This document shows, one piece after another, positions 63,151 to 64,000 of a stretch of DNA of 64,000 nucleotides. The DNA is from Myxococcales bacterium (GTDB taxonomy: Bacteria > Myxococcota_C > UBA6777). Where the stretch lies: assembly GCA_020632975.1 (NCBI GenBank), contig JACKEL010000013.1, positions 62,001 through 126,000 on the forward strand, read 5' to 3'. Under the pieces are notes generated by a model. It made no database searches. It saw only the letters and a program-made list of their open reading frames with translations, and was not told the origin of the DNA. The first letter of the stretch is position 1. Each line of letters begins with the position of its first letter. The position numbers were made by a program, and so were the translations under genes.

Positions 63151-64000
63151 CTAGGCAGAACGCAAAGAAGGACGTTTTTCGTGGGGAAGTGTCCAAGCAG
63201 AACTTGGAGAAAGGCGCTCTGTCAAAAACTCCAAAAAGACACGGACCTTTGCAGAAAGGTAACGACGACTCGGATACACCGCATAGATCGCATTTGCAGG
63301 TGGGCGCCAAGTCGGTAACACTTGCTGCAACAAGCCTTCTTGGAAAGGCTCATAACACAAGAAGGTTGGTAAAAGGCTGATCCCCATCCCCGCGATGGTT
63401 GCGTCGCGTAAAAACAGGAGGTCGTTGACCACCAAGCGACCTTGCACAGAAACGTTGACTTGTTCCCGTTTGGCCCCTTCCAAACGCCACTCTGCATGTG
63501 GACTACCACTTCCAAGGATCAAACACTCATGTTCTGCGAGATCTTCTGGGCGTTTGGGCAACCCTCGCGCTTCCAAATAGTCTGGGCTTGCGTACAAATG
63601 CACAGAGGTCGGGCCCAACTTTCGAGCGACCAACGTCGAGTCTTCCAAGCGACCGACACGGATCGCAAGATCGAAGCCTTCTTCGATTACGTTGACCACG
63701 CGAGAAGACAACATTAACTCGACAGTGACGTCTGAAAACTGCGTCATAAACTCCGACAGGATCGGACGCAAGAAAGCAACCGCAAAGATCGAAGGTGCAG
63801 TGATACGCAGATGGCCGCGGGGAAACTGCTGTAACTCAGAGACTGTAAGTTCGGCATCTTCGGCTTCGGCGATGATCCGCGCGCATCGTTCGTAAAAAGC
63901 GACCCCTACCTCTGTTAAGTTTAGATTGCGTGTTGTTCGATGGATGAGCCGCACCCCCAAGCGCTCTTCCAAACGCGCCAGCCTTCGACTCACTGTGGAC
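63151..64000 (-). CDS. LysR-family regulator (5' end off window)
   Basis: The right edge cuts the N-terminal half of the winged-helix domain; STVSRRLARLEERLGVRL is the end of the recognition helix and wing. GHLRITAP begins the effector domain, which is complete to residue 283 of the visible part. It should bind DNA as a tetramer and respond to a small molecule. The GTG that looks like a start at 63993 is a Val codon inside the helix. Its target is probably the gene beyond the window; LysR genes are often divergent from it. Confidence 0.9.
   Translation of the reverse strand, partial: STVSRRLARLEERLGVRLIHRTTRNLNLTEVGVAFYERCARIIAEAEDAELTVSELQQFPRGHLRITAPSIFAVAFLRPILSEFMTQFSDVTVELMLSSRVVNVIEEGFDLAIRVGRLEDSTLVARKLGPTSVHLYASPDYLEARGLPKRPEDLAEHECLILGSGSPHAEWRLEGAKREQVNVSVQGRLVVNDLLFLRDATIAGMGISLLPTFLCYEPFQEGLLQQVLPTWRPPANAIYAVYPSRRYLSAKVRVFLEFLTERLSPSSAWTLPHEKRPSLRSA

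Noticed and set aside
63993..64000. GTG start for the LysR gene at 63993
   Set aside because: The frame stays open to the window edge and the Val lies inside the recognition helix, so the gene is cut by the edge.

Overview
The window looks like chromosome of a Myxococcota-like (deltaproteobacterial-grade) Gram-negative bacterium. Seen in the sequence: a secreted Cys-rich protein with nine DNDCDG-type motifs and a MYXO-CTERM-like tail, three Hanks-type Ser/Thr kinases with long accessory regions, two PilT-family ATPases, PEGA/Sel1, WGR and DUF2786 proteins, lipoproteins and an outer-membrane beta-barrel. Base composition is roughly balanced, spacers are short and often C-rich, and I see no tRNA, rRNA, CRISPR array, prophage or complete insertion sequence. 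The organism assignment is inference.

Layout. 1-4597 (minus): a zinc-ribbon Ser/Thr kinase running off the left edge, divergent from a ZIP/permease metal transporter (4760-6790). 7145-8780: lipid genes (desaturase, PlsC-type acyltransferase). 9185-13989: signalling pair of a kinase fused to a diiron ODP-like domain and a hybrid histidine kinase. 14237-23593: DUF2786, YARHG, a 1670-residue repeat/EF-hand protein, TPR and WGR/WD40 proteins. 23751-27647: chalcone-isomerase-like lipoprotein, CBS pair, tail-collar protein, polyprenol-kinase-like membrane protein. 28020-33221: two ATP-grasp ligases and two alpha/beta-hydrolases, a candidate small-molecule or peptide amide-ligase cluster. 33275-38209: a membrane protein, a histidine phosphatase and the MopE-like surface protein. 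38479-40938: proB-proA, proline synthesis. 41281-50949: HEAT-PilT, PilT, kinase-FGE, Nudix and HEAT membrane protein. 50975-64000: lipoprotein/thioesterase pair, rRNA-type methyltransferase, ABC exporter, barrel protein, a QueC homologue without its zinc cysteines, beta-helix protein, a 194-bp MITE-like insertion, calpain-like protease, PEGA/Sel1 protein and a LysR regulator cut by the right edge.

How genes work together. Clear operons are proB-proA, kinase-FGE/Nudix/HEAT membrane protein (overlap then 15 bp), thioesterase/lipoprotein (11-bp overlap, GTG start) and MopE-like/histidine phosphatase (TGATG overlap). The ODP kinase and histidine kinase are probably co-transcribed and may sense redox state or oxygen. 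The strongest leads for undescribed biology are the ATP-grasp/esterase cluster, the 27-residue-repeat/EF-hand giant protein, the kinase-ODP fusion, the Cys-less QueC and the 194-bp inverted-repeat element with exactly abutting 12-bp direct repeats.
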